A stretch of DNA of 64,000 bases, from contig OZ248539.1 of assembly GCA_965234685.1 (NCBI GenBank), positions 3,162,001-3,226,000 on the forward strand, given 5' to 3'. Below the pieces are notes generated by a model that did not search any database, was not told the origin of the DNA, and was given only the letters and a program-made list of their open reading frames with translations. Positions 44,403 to 51,412 of this stretch are shown here, in pieces (position 1 is the stretch's first letter; every line of letters starts with the position of its first letter). The stretch comes from Fimbriimonas planktonicus (GTDB lineage: Bacteria; Armatimonadota; Fimbriimonadia; Fimbriimonadales; Fimbriimonadaceae). Made by a program: the position numbers and the translations under genes.

Positions 44403-46316
44403 ATGCAAAAGCGGTATCTTGGCCTTGCACTTCTGGTGGCGGCACTCGGTTGCGGCGGCCCAAAGACGGAGACCTCGGCACCGGAGACAAACGGTGTCGC
44501 GCAGCGCACATCGGATCCGAGCGCGACGGCTGGATGGATCGCGAACGCTTTTGTTGGCACCCGAGTTGGTCCCTTGGGCATCGTTACCGACCAGCCTTTC
44601 TTCCATTTCCAAGGCTATCAGCCCAGCGGCGAAGAAAAGATTCTCGCGTTACCCAATCCTTTCAAGCAGACACTCAAGCTTGGCGAGACGGTGGTTGACG
44701 CCGCAAACGTATCGGACGTGAGCCAGACCTTCGACCCTAAAACCTGGACCCTGATCACGACTTGGAAGCTGGGCGAAGCCTCGGTAAAGATCACCCACGT
44801 CTCGGAGCCCGATGCCCTGAAAGAGATCATGGAAGTCTCGAACGCATCGGATAAGGAGTTGATCGTTGTGTCGAGGACGGAGGGAATTGGAATTGAAGGG
44901 CCCGGTTCGGACGGAAGTTCGTACGCGGTTCTCGTCTCCCAAAACGATCCGCGGCTGTTTGTTCAGATGGAAGAGTTGATCGTCGGGGCAGAAAGTACCG
45001 GCGTTTCTAGGCGAGTCACCGGCGCGGTGGAACGGACGGCGATTGCCAAGCAGGGCGCGCCAGCCAAGTTCGAACGGTCCGTTAGGATCGAATCTGCGCA
45101 AAAGGGGTTTGCAAAGCCAACGTTCAGCGTTGAGATTGATGGGCCGAAAGAGGACCAGGAAACGGTGGACCGGATGGTGACCTACCTGAACATGGGAATC
45201 ACTCGATCTGGGCACACCGGGCCGATGGGGCTAAGCTCGACGACTTACAACGGCCACGTCTTTTGGGATTCCGACATTTGGATGCTTCCAGCGGTGGCGC
45301 TTATGGATCCGGCAAGGGCAAGAGCCCTCGCCAAGTACCGCTTGGATACGGCTGGTCAAGCGGCGAAGAACTATCAGGCTTGGGTGAAAGCCGGAAAACC
45401 AACGGCCTCCGGCAAAGTTTCGTCAGCCTTCGCGACCGAGAACGGTCTCAAGTTCGCTTGGGAATCCAGCGTTTCGGGTGGAGAAACCGTGCCAGGTCCG
45501 AGTAAGTTCGAAGACCACATCACCGGCAGCGTCGCGTTTGGCCTTGAGCTCGGCAACCAGTTGGGAATTGTCAGCAATCAAGAATTCAAGCCAATCAAGG
45601 TTGGCGCAGCGGCGTTCTTCCTGGCGCGGTCCCAGCCCGGTCCAAACGGTTCGGAGATCAAGGAGACGATGTCTCCCGACGAGTTTCACACGGGCGATAA
45701 CGACCTGTACACGAACGTCCTAGCTCAGCGGTTCACCGGCACAAAGTACAAACTGCCGCAAGACGAAACGTCGTTCCTAACCTATGACGGCGACCCGCTT
45801 CGGGGCTATAAGCAGGCCGCGGCCGTTCTTGCGATCTACCCGCTCCAGTACGAACCTGCCGAGAAGCAGGCGAAGGTGATGCTCGATCGATTCTCTGGGA
45901 AAGTCACGGAGAACGGTCCGGCAATGACGGACTCCGTCCACGCGACGATCGCGGCACGACTGGGAGAGCCGGATCAGGCATACGAGTTTTGGAAGAACGG
46001 CGTGGTTCCGTTTACGGATAACCCGCTTGGGCTCTTCAGCGAAAAGAGAGCGAGCGAAAAGAACTACTTCCTGACCGGCGCCGGAGGCTCGCTGCAGACG
46101 GTTCTTTACGGATTTGTAGGAATTCGGGTGGATACGAAGCCGACATCTGGGTTCGGTCGAAAGCCAGGCTACGTCACCCGGCTAAACTCTGGCGCGACGC
46201 TTTCGATTACGCCTAGCCTTCCGAAAGGCTGGCAGTCGGTGAAGTTGCGAAATGTGTTTTGGGACGGCAAGCCTCACGAAGTTTTGGTGACGCCGACAAC
46301 GGTGACGGTGAAGTAA
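44403..46316 (+). CDS. GH65-like glycoside hydrolase/phosphorylase lipoprotein
   Basis: 637 residues from the ATG at 44403, with a lipoprotein signal (YLGLALLVAALGCGG). The GH65 fold is indicated by YNGHVFWDSDIWMLPAVAL and the catalytic-acid region MSPDEFHTGDNDLYTNVLAQ, and by the helical barrel region LRGYKQAAAVLAIYPLQY. Family members cleave or phosphorolyse alpha-glucosides such as trehalose, maltose or kojibiose; an exported form is probably a hydrolase. It is followed, with one-base overlap, by an FkbM-like gene and then a glycosyltransferase. Confidence 0.82.
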   Translation: MQKRYLGLALLVAALGCGGPKTETSAPETNGVAQRTSDPSATAGWIANAFVGTRVGPLGIVTDQPFFHFQGYQPSGEEKILALPNPFKQTLKLGETVVDAANVSDVSQTFDPKTWTLITTWKLGEASVKITHVSEPDALKEIMEVSNASDKELIVVSRTEGIGIEGPGSDGSSYAVLVSQNDPRLFVQMEELIVGAESTGVSRRVTGAVERTAIAKQGAPAKFERSVRIESAQKGFAKPTFSVEIDGPKEDQETVDRMVTYLNMGITRSGHTGPMGLSSTTYNGHVFWDSDIWMLPAVALMDPARARALAKYRLDTAGQAAKNYQAWVKAGKPTASGKVSSAFATENGLKFAWESSVSGGETVPGPSKFEDHITGSVAFGLELGNQLGIVSNQEFKPIKVGAAAFFLARSQPGPNGSEIKETMSPDEFHTGDNDLYTNVLAQRFTGTKYKLPQDETSFLTYDGDPLRGYKQAAAVLAIYPLQYEPAEKQAKVMLDRFSGKVTENGPAMTDSVHATIAARLGEPDQAYEFWKNGVVPFTDNPLGLFSEKRASEKNYFLTGAGGSLQTVLYGFVGIRVDTKPTSGFGRKPGYVTRLNSGATLSITPSLPKGWQSVKLRNVFWDGKPHEVLVTPTTVTVK

Positions 46317-47233
46317 TGCGGAACTTACTCAGACAGGCACGAACCTTTTTTAGCCGAGAGATCAAAAACGAAATTGCGATGGCAAGAGAGGAAGCCAGAT
46401 TCCTCGCCGGAGTGCAGATGTCTCGGCAGGCCTATCCAGCCGACACTCCGTTGAAAGAAGTCGCGTTCCGCGCGTTCTCCCAGGCTGGAGAGGATGGCGT
46501 GATTCAGCACCTGATTCGCCACGTGCCCATCGAGAACGACCTGTTTGTCGAGTTTGGGACCGATAATTACGACGAGAGCAACACGCGGTTTTTGCTTCAA
46601 AAGGACAACTGGCGCGGATACATCCTCGATATGGACCCATCTCCGGCGCAGTTCTTTGCCGAGCGGTTGCTCCACATTCGCCACACGATCGACTTTAAGC
46701 AAGCGATGATCACGCGGGAGAACATCAACGAGCTCCTAAAGCCAGTCGCGGGAGATATCGGCCTCATGTCGGTCGACATCGACGGCATGGACTATTGGGT
46801 CTGGGAAGCGATTGATGTGGTTTCGCCAAGAATTTTGGTGGTCGAGTACCAAAGTCACTTCGGTCCAGACTTGCCGCTCACACCAGCCTATTCTTCGAAC
46901 TTCGCGCGCTTCAAGAACCATTTCACCGGGCTCTGTTTTGGCGGTTCGCTTGCGGCGATGGAGTACCTCGGGAAGAAGAAGGGCTATGACCTGGTCGGTA
47001 CTGCGGGCTGGCACAACGCCTTCTTTGTGCGGCAAGACGTCCGCGGCGATCTGCCCATTCGGACCGCCAAAGAAAGTTGGGTCGAGGTGCGATATCGAGA
47101 CAGTCGCGATAAGGACTTCAATTTCACCGCCCTCTCCACGCTCAAAGAGCGCCAGCACGCGATGCGGGATGCGCGGCTCGTGAACGTGGAGACGATGGAA
47201 GAGAAAACCGTCGCCGAGTGGTTTGGCGTATGA
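46316..47233 (+). CDS. FkbM-like methyltransferase family protein
   Basis: 305 residues from the ATG at 46316. FVEFGTDNYDESNTRFLL and WRGYILDMDPSPAQFFAE resemble the SAM-binding motifs of class I methyltransferases, and VDIDGMDYWVWEAIDVVSPR fits the FkbM group. Such proteins often methylate sugars of surface glycans. The glycine-rich loop is degenerate (EFGTDNYDE), so activity is uncertain. It overlaps the GH65-like gene by one base and the glycosyltransferase by four. Confidence 0.6.
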   Translation: MRNLLRQARTFFSREIKNEIAMAREEARFLAGVQMSRQAYPADTPLKEVAFRAFSQAGEDGVIQHLIRHVPIENDLFVEFGTDNYDESNTRFLLQKDNWRGYILDMDPSPAQFFAERLLHIRHTIDFKQAMITRENINELLKPVAGDIGLMSVDIDGMDYWVWEAIDVVSPRILVVEYQSHFGPDLPLTPAYSSNFARFKNHFTGLCFGGSLAAMEYLGKKKGYDLVGTAGWHNAFFVRQDVRGDLPIRTAKESWVEVRYRDSRDKDFNFTALSTLKERQHAMRDARLVNVETMEEKTVAEWFGV

Positions 47234-48444
47234 AGATCGCCGTTTGGCACTATTTGCCGTTCGGCGGCGCGAAGCGTGCGTTGTTCGATCACCTCAAAGG
47301 GCTCGTTGAGCTTGGCCACCAGGTTGAGATTTGGCAGCCGGCATTGCCGAAAGACGATTTGGACCTCTCTCAGTTCGGGCCGGTCCATGTGGTTCCGCAG
47401 GGATTTGAGGAGCGGCCCGACCTGAAGAGTGCGCTCACGCGTTTCCCGCGGATGATGAAGGAGTTCAAGGCGCACGCCGCGAAGGTCGGTCCGATGATCG
47501 ACGCTTCCGGTTGCGATCTCCTGTTTGCAAACAACTCTCTGCACTTCAACACCCCGTTCATCGGCCGCTACGTTCATCGAATGCCGAAGGTGGTCTATCT
47601 GCAGGACCCATTTCGGGCGCTTTATGAGCCGATGCCGAAGCTGCCCCTGTTGCCGCCCGGGCCTGGCGCGAGTTTGAAGGCAAAGGTTAAAGATGCCGTG
47701 TACTGGCCGCAGTACCGAAAGTTGGCATGGGAAGAGTTGGAGAGCATCCGTTCCTACGATCTCGTGCTCTGCAATTCCTACTTCAGCCGCGAGGCCATTC
47801 TTCGTGCTTTCGGGATTTCAGCAAGCGTTTGCTACCTCGGAATCGACGTTGACCACTTCCGGTACGCGCCGAAACCGCGAGAACGATATGTCTTCGGTCT
47901 TGGCACCTGTGGGCCGATGAAGGGGGTTCGGGAGGCCATTCTCGCGATCGGTGCCATGCAAGAGCCGCGACCGAAGTTGGTTTGGAGCGCGAACATGGTC
48001 GACGAGATTTATCTTGCCGAACTAATTCCTTTGGCGAAATCCCTCAAAGTTGACTTCCAGCTTGAGCGAATGCTTCCCGACGCGGAAGTCGAGCGGCACC
48101 TACAAACTGCCGGAGCCCTCATTTACACCAGCCGCTTGGAACCATTTGGCCTTGTCCCTCTGGAAGCGAACGCGTGCGGGCTGCCGGTGGTAGCGGTCGC
48201 CGAGGGCGGCGTTCGCGAGACGGTCAAGGCCGGAATCAACGGCATCCTTTCCGATCCGAGCCCGGCTGCTCTCGCAAAAGCGCTCGAAGAACTGTTGGAC
48301 AACCCGGAAAAAAGGGACCTCCTAGGTGCCTCGGCACGAGCCTACGTAGTAGAAAATTGGGGGACGGGCAACGCCGCTCGAGCTTTGGAATCCTTCTTGC
48401 TGGGAGCTGCAGAAAATAGCCGTCCCGGTAGCAATAACGCCTAA
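47230..48444 (+). CDS. Glycosyltransferase family 4
   Basis: 404 residues from the ATG at 47230 (MKIAVWHYLPFGGAKRALFD). GT-B fold features include the C-terminal donor-binding E-x7-E motif in SRLEPFGLVPLEANACGLPV, then VAVAEGGVRETVKAGINGIL. It probably adds a sugar to a surface polysaccharide or glycolipid. It overlaps the FkbM-like gene by four bases, so sugar transfer and methylation may be linked. Confidence 0.88.
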   Translation: MKIAVWHYLPFGGAKRALFDHLKGLVELGHQVEIWQPALPKDDLDLSQFGPVHVVPQGFEERPDLKSALTRFPRMMKEFKAHAAKVGPMIDASGCDLLFANNSLHFNTPFIGRYVHRMPKVVYLQDPFRALYEPMPKLPLLPPGPGASLKAKVKDAVYWPQYRKLAWEELESIRSYDLVLCNSYFSREAILRAFGISASVCYLGIDVDHFRYAPKPRERYVFGLGTCGPMKGVREAILAIGAMQEPRPKLVWSANMVDEIYLAELIPLAKSLKVDFQLERMLPDAEVERHLQTAGALIYTSRLEPFGLVPLEANACGLPVVAVAEGGVRETVKAGINGILSDPSPAALAKALEELLDNPEKRDLLGASARAYVVENWGTGNAARALESFLLGAAENSRPGSNNA

Positions 48445-48469
48445 CTTCAAGGCGTAAATTCAAACTAAC

Positions 48470-48640
48470 GTGCTTTACAATGCGGTGATTTTCCTTATCT
48501 TGGCGTTGGTCGCGGCGGCCTTCGGCTTTCTCGGCATTGCCGGAAGTGCAACCGCGCTCGCGCAGGGCCTTTTCGTCCTATTCGTTTGCCTTGCCGTCGG
48601 CTCTCTGCTGATTAAGCCGCGCGGACCGCAAAGACGGTAG
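48470..48640 (+). CDS. DUF1328 small membrane protein (copy 1)
   Basis: 56 residues from GTG 48470. Two hydrophobic helices (AVIFLILALVAAAFGFLGIA and a second ending VCLAVGSLLI) and a basic tail (KPRGPQRR) match the YtjA/DUF1328 family. The function is unknown. The match to the neighbouring copy 2 supports coding. No strong ribosome binding site is visible. Confidence 0.8.
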   Translation: MLYNAVIFLILALVAAAFGFLGIAGSATALAQGLFVLFVCLAVGSLLIKPRGPQRR

Positions 48641-48692
48641 GTATATCGGCAAATTGCGCCGAACATAGCAAAAAGAAAGTAGTCTGCAAGGA

Positions 48693-48854
48693 GTGCTGTA
48701 CTACGCGGTTGTTTTCTTCGTCATTGCCCTCATCGCGGGCGTGCTCGGGTTTGGTGGGCTGGCCGCGGGTGCTTCTGGCATCGCGCAGATCCTGTTCTTC
48801 GTGTTCCTGATCCTCTTTGTGGTTTCCCTTCTGACCGGCCGCCGGCGTGTCTGA
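48693..48854 (+). CDS. DUF1328 small membrane protein (copy 2)
   Basis: 53 residues from GTG 48693 (LYYAVVFFVIALIAGVLGF, then GGLAAGASGIAQILFFVFL). This is a textbook DUF1328 protein: two membrane helices and a short basic tail (GRRRV). It is a tandem paralogue of the preceding 56-residue gene. AAGGAG touches the GTG, an unusually short spacing, so the start is tentative. Function unknown. Confidence 0.85.
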   Translation: MLYYAVVFFVIALIAGVLGFGGLAAGASGIAQILFFVFLILFVVSLLTGRRRV

Positions 48855-48883
48855 GCGGGCTTGCCAAGTAAACTTCCCGGCTC

Positions 48884-50077
48884 ATGACGGTGGACGAGCA
48901 GATTGCGATTTTGCGGCGCGGTACGAGCGCGATTGTGAGCGAAGAGGACCTTCGCAAAAAACTTTCGCTCGGCCGCCCGCTTCGCGTTAAGTTGGGCCTA
49001 GACCCGACGGCAAAGGATATCACCCTTGGCTGGGCCGTCGTCCTTCGCAAGATTCGAGATTTCCAGCGGCTCGGCCATACAGGTTGCATCATCGTCGGAA
49101 ACTTCACTGCCCAGATCGGTGACCCGACGGGCAAAAGCAAAACCCGTCGCCAACTCACCCGAGAGGAGGTGATGGAGTACTTCGAGGCGATTCAGGAAAA
49201 GCTGTACAAGATCCTGATTCCTGAGAAAACACAACTGTTCTTCAACGAAGACTGGCTCGGAAAGATGACCTTTGCGGATGTCATTCGGTTGTCGTCCAAG
49301 TACACCGTCGCGCGAATTCTTGAGCGAGATGACTTCACGAAACGCCTAGCCGAGCAGCGACCGATCTCGATGCACGAGATTTTGTATCCCCTTTGTCAGG
49401 GCATGGATTCGGTAGAAATTGATGCCGATATTGAGCTCGGCGGGAACGATCAACTGTTCAATAACCTCGTTGGCCGGAATTTGATGGAGCAGTACGGCAA
49501 GGCGCCGCAGGTTGTCATGACCTGCCCTCTGCTCGTTGGCACCGACGGCAAAGAGAAGATGTCGCAATCGATCGGAAACTACGTTTCGATCTCGGATACG
49601 CCGAACGATATGTTCGGCAAGACGATGTCGATTCCGGACGACTTGATCGGCAACTGGTTTGAGCTCTGCACCGACGTTCCGCTCTCGGAAGTTGCTGAGC
49701 TAACTGCCGAAGGTCAGAATCCGCGCAACGCAAAGGTTCGACTGGCGCGAGAAATCGTAGCTCTTTACCACGGCGAGGAAGCAGGAGCCGAGGCTGAACA
49801 GTACTTTGTTGACACGTTTAGCAAGCGGCAGCAACCGGTCGAGGCGGAGGAAGTGACCCTGCCCGATGCGGCGGTGGCTGATGGTTTCGTGTCGATTCCG
49901 GCGCTGATTGTCGAACTGGGACTAGCGAAGAGCAACGGGGCGGTTAAGGACTTGGTGAAGGCGGGAGCGATCGCCCTGGATGGCGAGAAAGTGACCGACC
50001 TTCGAATGGAACGGGACCAGATTTTAGGGCGCGTTTTGAAAGTTGGCAAGCATGCCTTCCGAAAAATCGTGGGCTGA
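48884..50077 (+). CDS. tyrS: Tyrosyl-tRNA synthetase with altered class I signatures
   Basis: 397 residues. Overall it matches the TyrZ-type TyrRS: KLGLDPTAKDI, GDPTGKSKTRRQLT, NEDWLGKMTF, MHEILYPLCQGMDSVEIDAD, GGNDQLFNNLVGR and a C-terminal S4 domain (LAKSNGAVKDLVKAGAIALD). However, the HIGH motif, normally HLGH here, reads TLGW (residues 47-50), and KMSKS reads KMSQS (225-229). Both replace residues that stabilise the adenylate transition state in known enzymes. The gene directly precedes tRNA-Tyr, which argues it is functional. Confidence 0.93.
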   Translation: MTVDEQIAILRRGTSAIVSEEDLRKKLSLGRPLRVKLGLDPTAKDITLGWAVVLRKIRDFQRLGHTGCIIVGNFTAQIGDPTGKSKTRRQLTREEVMEYFEAIQEKLYKILIPEKTQLFFNEDWLGKMTFADVIRLSSKYTVARILERDDFTKRLAEQRPISMHEILYPLCQGMDSVEIDADIELGGNDQLFNNLVGRNLMEQYGKAPQVVMTCPLLVGTDGKEKMSQSIGNYVSISDTPNDMFGKTMSIPDDLIGNWFELCTDVPLSEVAELTAEGQNPRNAKVRLAREIVALYHGEEAGAEAEQYFVDTFSKRQQPVEAEEVTLPDAAVADGFVSIPALIVELGLAKSNGAVKDLVKAGAIALDGEKVTDLRMERDQILGRVLKVGKHAFRKIVG

Positions 50078-50086
50078 TGGTATCAT
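50057..50086 (+). promoter_or_regulatory. Candidate promoter of the tRNA pair
   Basis: TTCCGA at 50057-50062, an 18-base spacer and TATCAT at 50081-50086, preceded by TGG (extended -10 pattern). The predicted start is a few bases before tRNA-Tyr. It overlaps the tyrS stop region. Confidence 0.4.
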
Positions 50087-50098
50087 CTCGATTCCCGT

Positions 50099-50184
50099 GG
50101 GTAGATGCCCGAGTGGCCAATGGGAACAGACTGTAAATCTGTCGGCGAGAGCCTACGTAGGTTCGAATCCTACTCTACCCACCA
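50099..50184 (+). tRNA. tRNA-Tyr (anticodon GTA)
   Basis: The acceptor GGGTAGA pairs with TCTACCC, CCA is encoded, T8 is present and the long class II variable arm is seen. The anticodon stem ACAGA/TCTGT encloses CTGTAAA, giving GTA. It lies 21 bases after tyrS. Confidence 0.97.
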
Positions 50185-50190
50185 ATATCC

Positions 50191-50265
50191 GCCTCCGTAG
50201 CTCAGCGGCAGAGCACTTCTTTGGTAAAGAAGAGGTCACGGGTTCGATTCTCGTCGGAGGCTCCA
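50191..50265 (+). tRNA. tRNA-Thr (anticodon GGT)
   Basis: The acceptor GCCTCCG pairs with CGGAGGC, the discriminator is T and CCA is encoded. The anticodon stem CTTCT/AGAAG encloses TTGGTAA, giving GGT. It lies six bases after tRNA-Tyr and is probably co-transcribed. Confidence 0.97.
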
Positions 50266-50323
50266 CTTTCCGCTCAGCTCACCAAACTCGGCTACACGCA
50301 GCGATGGTCGGACGCGCCCTCAG

Positions 50324-51259
50324 TTACTGAATCCTTGGGGGAATCGTCGCATGCTCGCTGTCCTTCGATAGCAATTGCATCTGCGCCAGAACGCGCTGCA
50401 TCGAATCCGGGCTGCCATCGAGGAAGATCACGTTGCCTTTGCCGTACTCCGCAAAGTTCTTGATTGCCTCTGTCCACATCGTGAAGAGGATCACATTCGT
50501 ATCCAGGTTCACCGTTCGAAGCTGCTCGGCGGCTTCGGTCATACCTTTGGCGACTTCTTCTCGGAAGAGCGCCACGCCTTGACCACGTAATCGGGCGGCT
50601 TCTCGCTCGGCTTCAGCGGCGATTTTGATCGCGTTGCCTTCGGCTTCGGCGCCCTTGGTCTTGGTGATCAGGAGGGCTTGACCTTCGTTTTCGGCGGCAG
50701 CCTTGAGGTTGTTGCTAGCCACGACCTTACTCATCGAATCCATGATCGCCTGGTCGAAGGTGATGTCGTTGATCTGAAGGTCCATCAGGTGATAGCCCCA
50801 CTCACTGAGAAGTTGGTCGATTTGGTCCTTGACGTACTCAACGATTTCCTTGCGCTGGCCGAGAATTTCGGCTTGCTTCTTGGTCGCGACGAATGAGCGG
50901 ATGGTGCCCTCGATGGTTCGGGTGAGGGCCTGCATGAAATCGCGCTCACCGATGAACTTAAACGCGACCTTCTTGATCGTCTCTTCATCGTCATTCTCGA
51001 CGGAGTAGAGCAGCATGCTTCGGAAGTAGACGTTCGCTTGGTCCAGCGTGACGGCTTGGAACTCCATTTCGACGGACCGGTTCTGGATGCTGACGCGGCT
51101 CTGGAGTTGTTCGATAAATGGGATCACCAAGTTAAGCCCGGGGCGGAGAATTCGACGGTATTTGCCAAAAACAGTAATGACCCCGATCGTGCCCTGATTG
51201 ATGGTGCGAACCCCCAAAAAGACGACGATTACAAGAAAAGCTATGATCGCGTACTGCAT
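50324..51259 (-). CDS. SPFH/Band 7 membrane protein (stomatin/HflK-like)
   Basis: 311 residues. One N-terminal helix (YAIIAFLVIVVFLGVRTI) precedes an SPFH domain (INQGTIGVITVFGKYRRIL, GLNLVIPFIEQL) and a long coiled-coil region rich in Ala/Glu (KGAEAEGNAIKIAAEAEREA). Such proteins form membrane microdomain cages and often regulate FtsH-type proteases. The usual NfeD partner is not adjacent. It is encoded convergently to the tRNA genes. Confidence 0.9.
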   Translation of the reverse strand: MQYAIIAFLVIVVFLGVRTINQGTIGVITVFGKYRRILRPGLNLVIPFIEQLQSRVSIQNRSVEMEFQAVTLDQANVYFRSMLLYSVENDDEETIKKVAFKFIGERDFMQALTRTIEGTIRSFVATKKQAEILGQRKEIVEYVKDQIDQLLSEWGYHLMDLQINDITFDQAIMDSMSKVVASNNLKAAAENEGQALLITKTKGAEAEGNAIKIAAEAEREAARLRGQGVALFREEVAKGMTEAAEQLRTVNLDTNVILFTMWTEAIKNFAEYGKGNVIFLDGSPDSMQRVLAQMQLLSKDSEHATIPPRIQ

Positions 51260-51412
51260 GGCAACTCAACGTAAAGACCTTGGGAGCCTTTGATTCGTTG
51301 CAAAGGATTTCTGGAACAAATCCCTTAGAATCGGCAAGACCTATCAAACAATTCAGGTGTGACGGAAAAAAGAGGAATCCTTTGCCCGCTTGCGGCCCAT
51401 CATTAAATTGGT

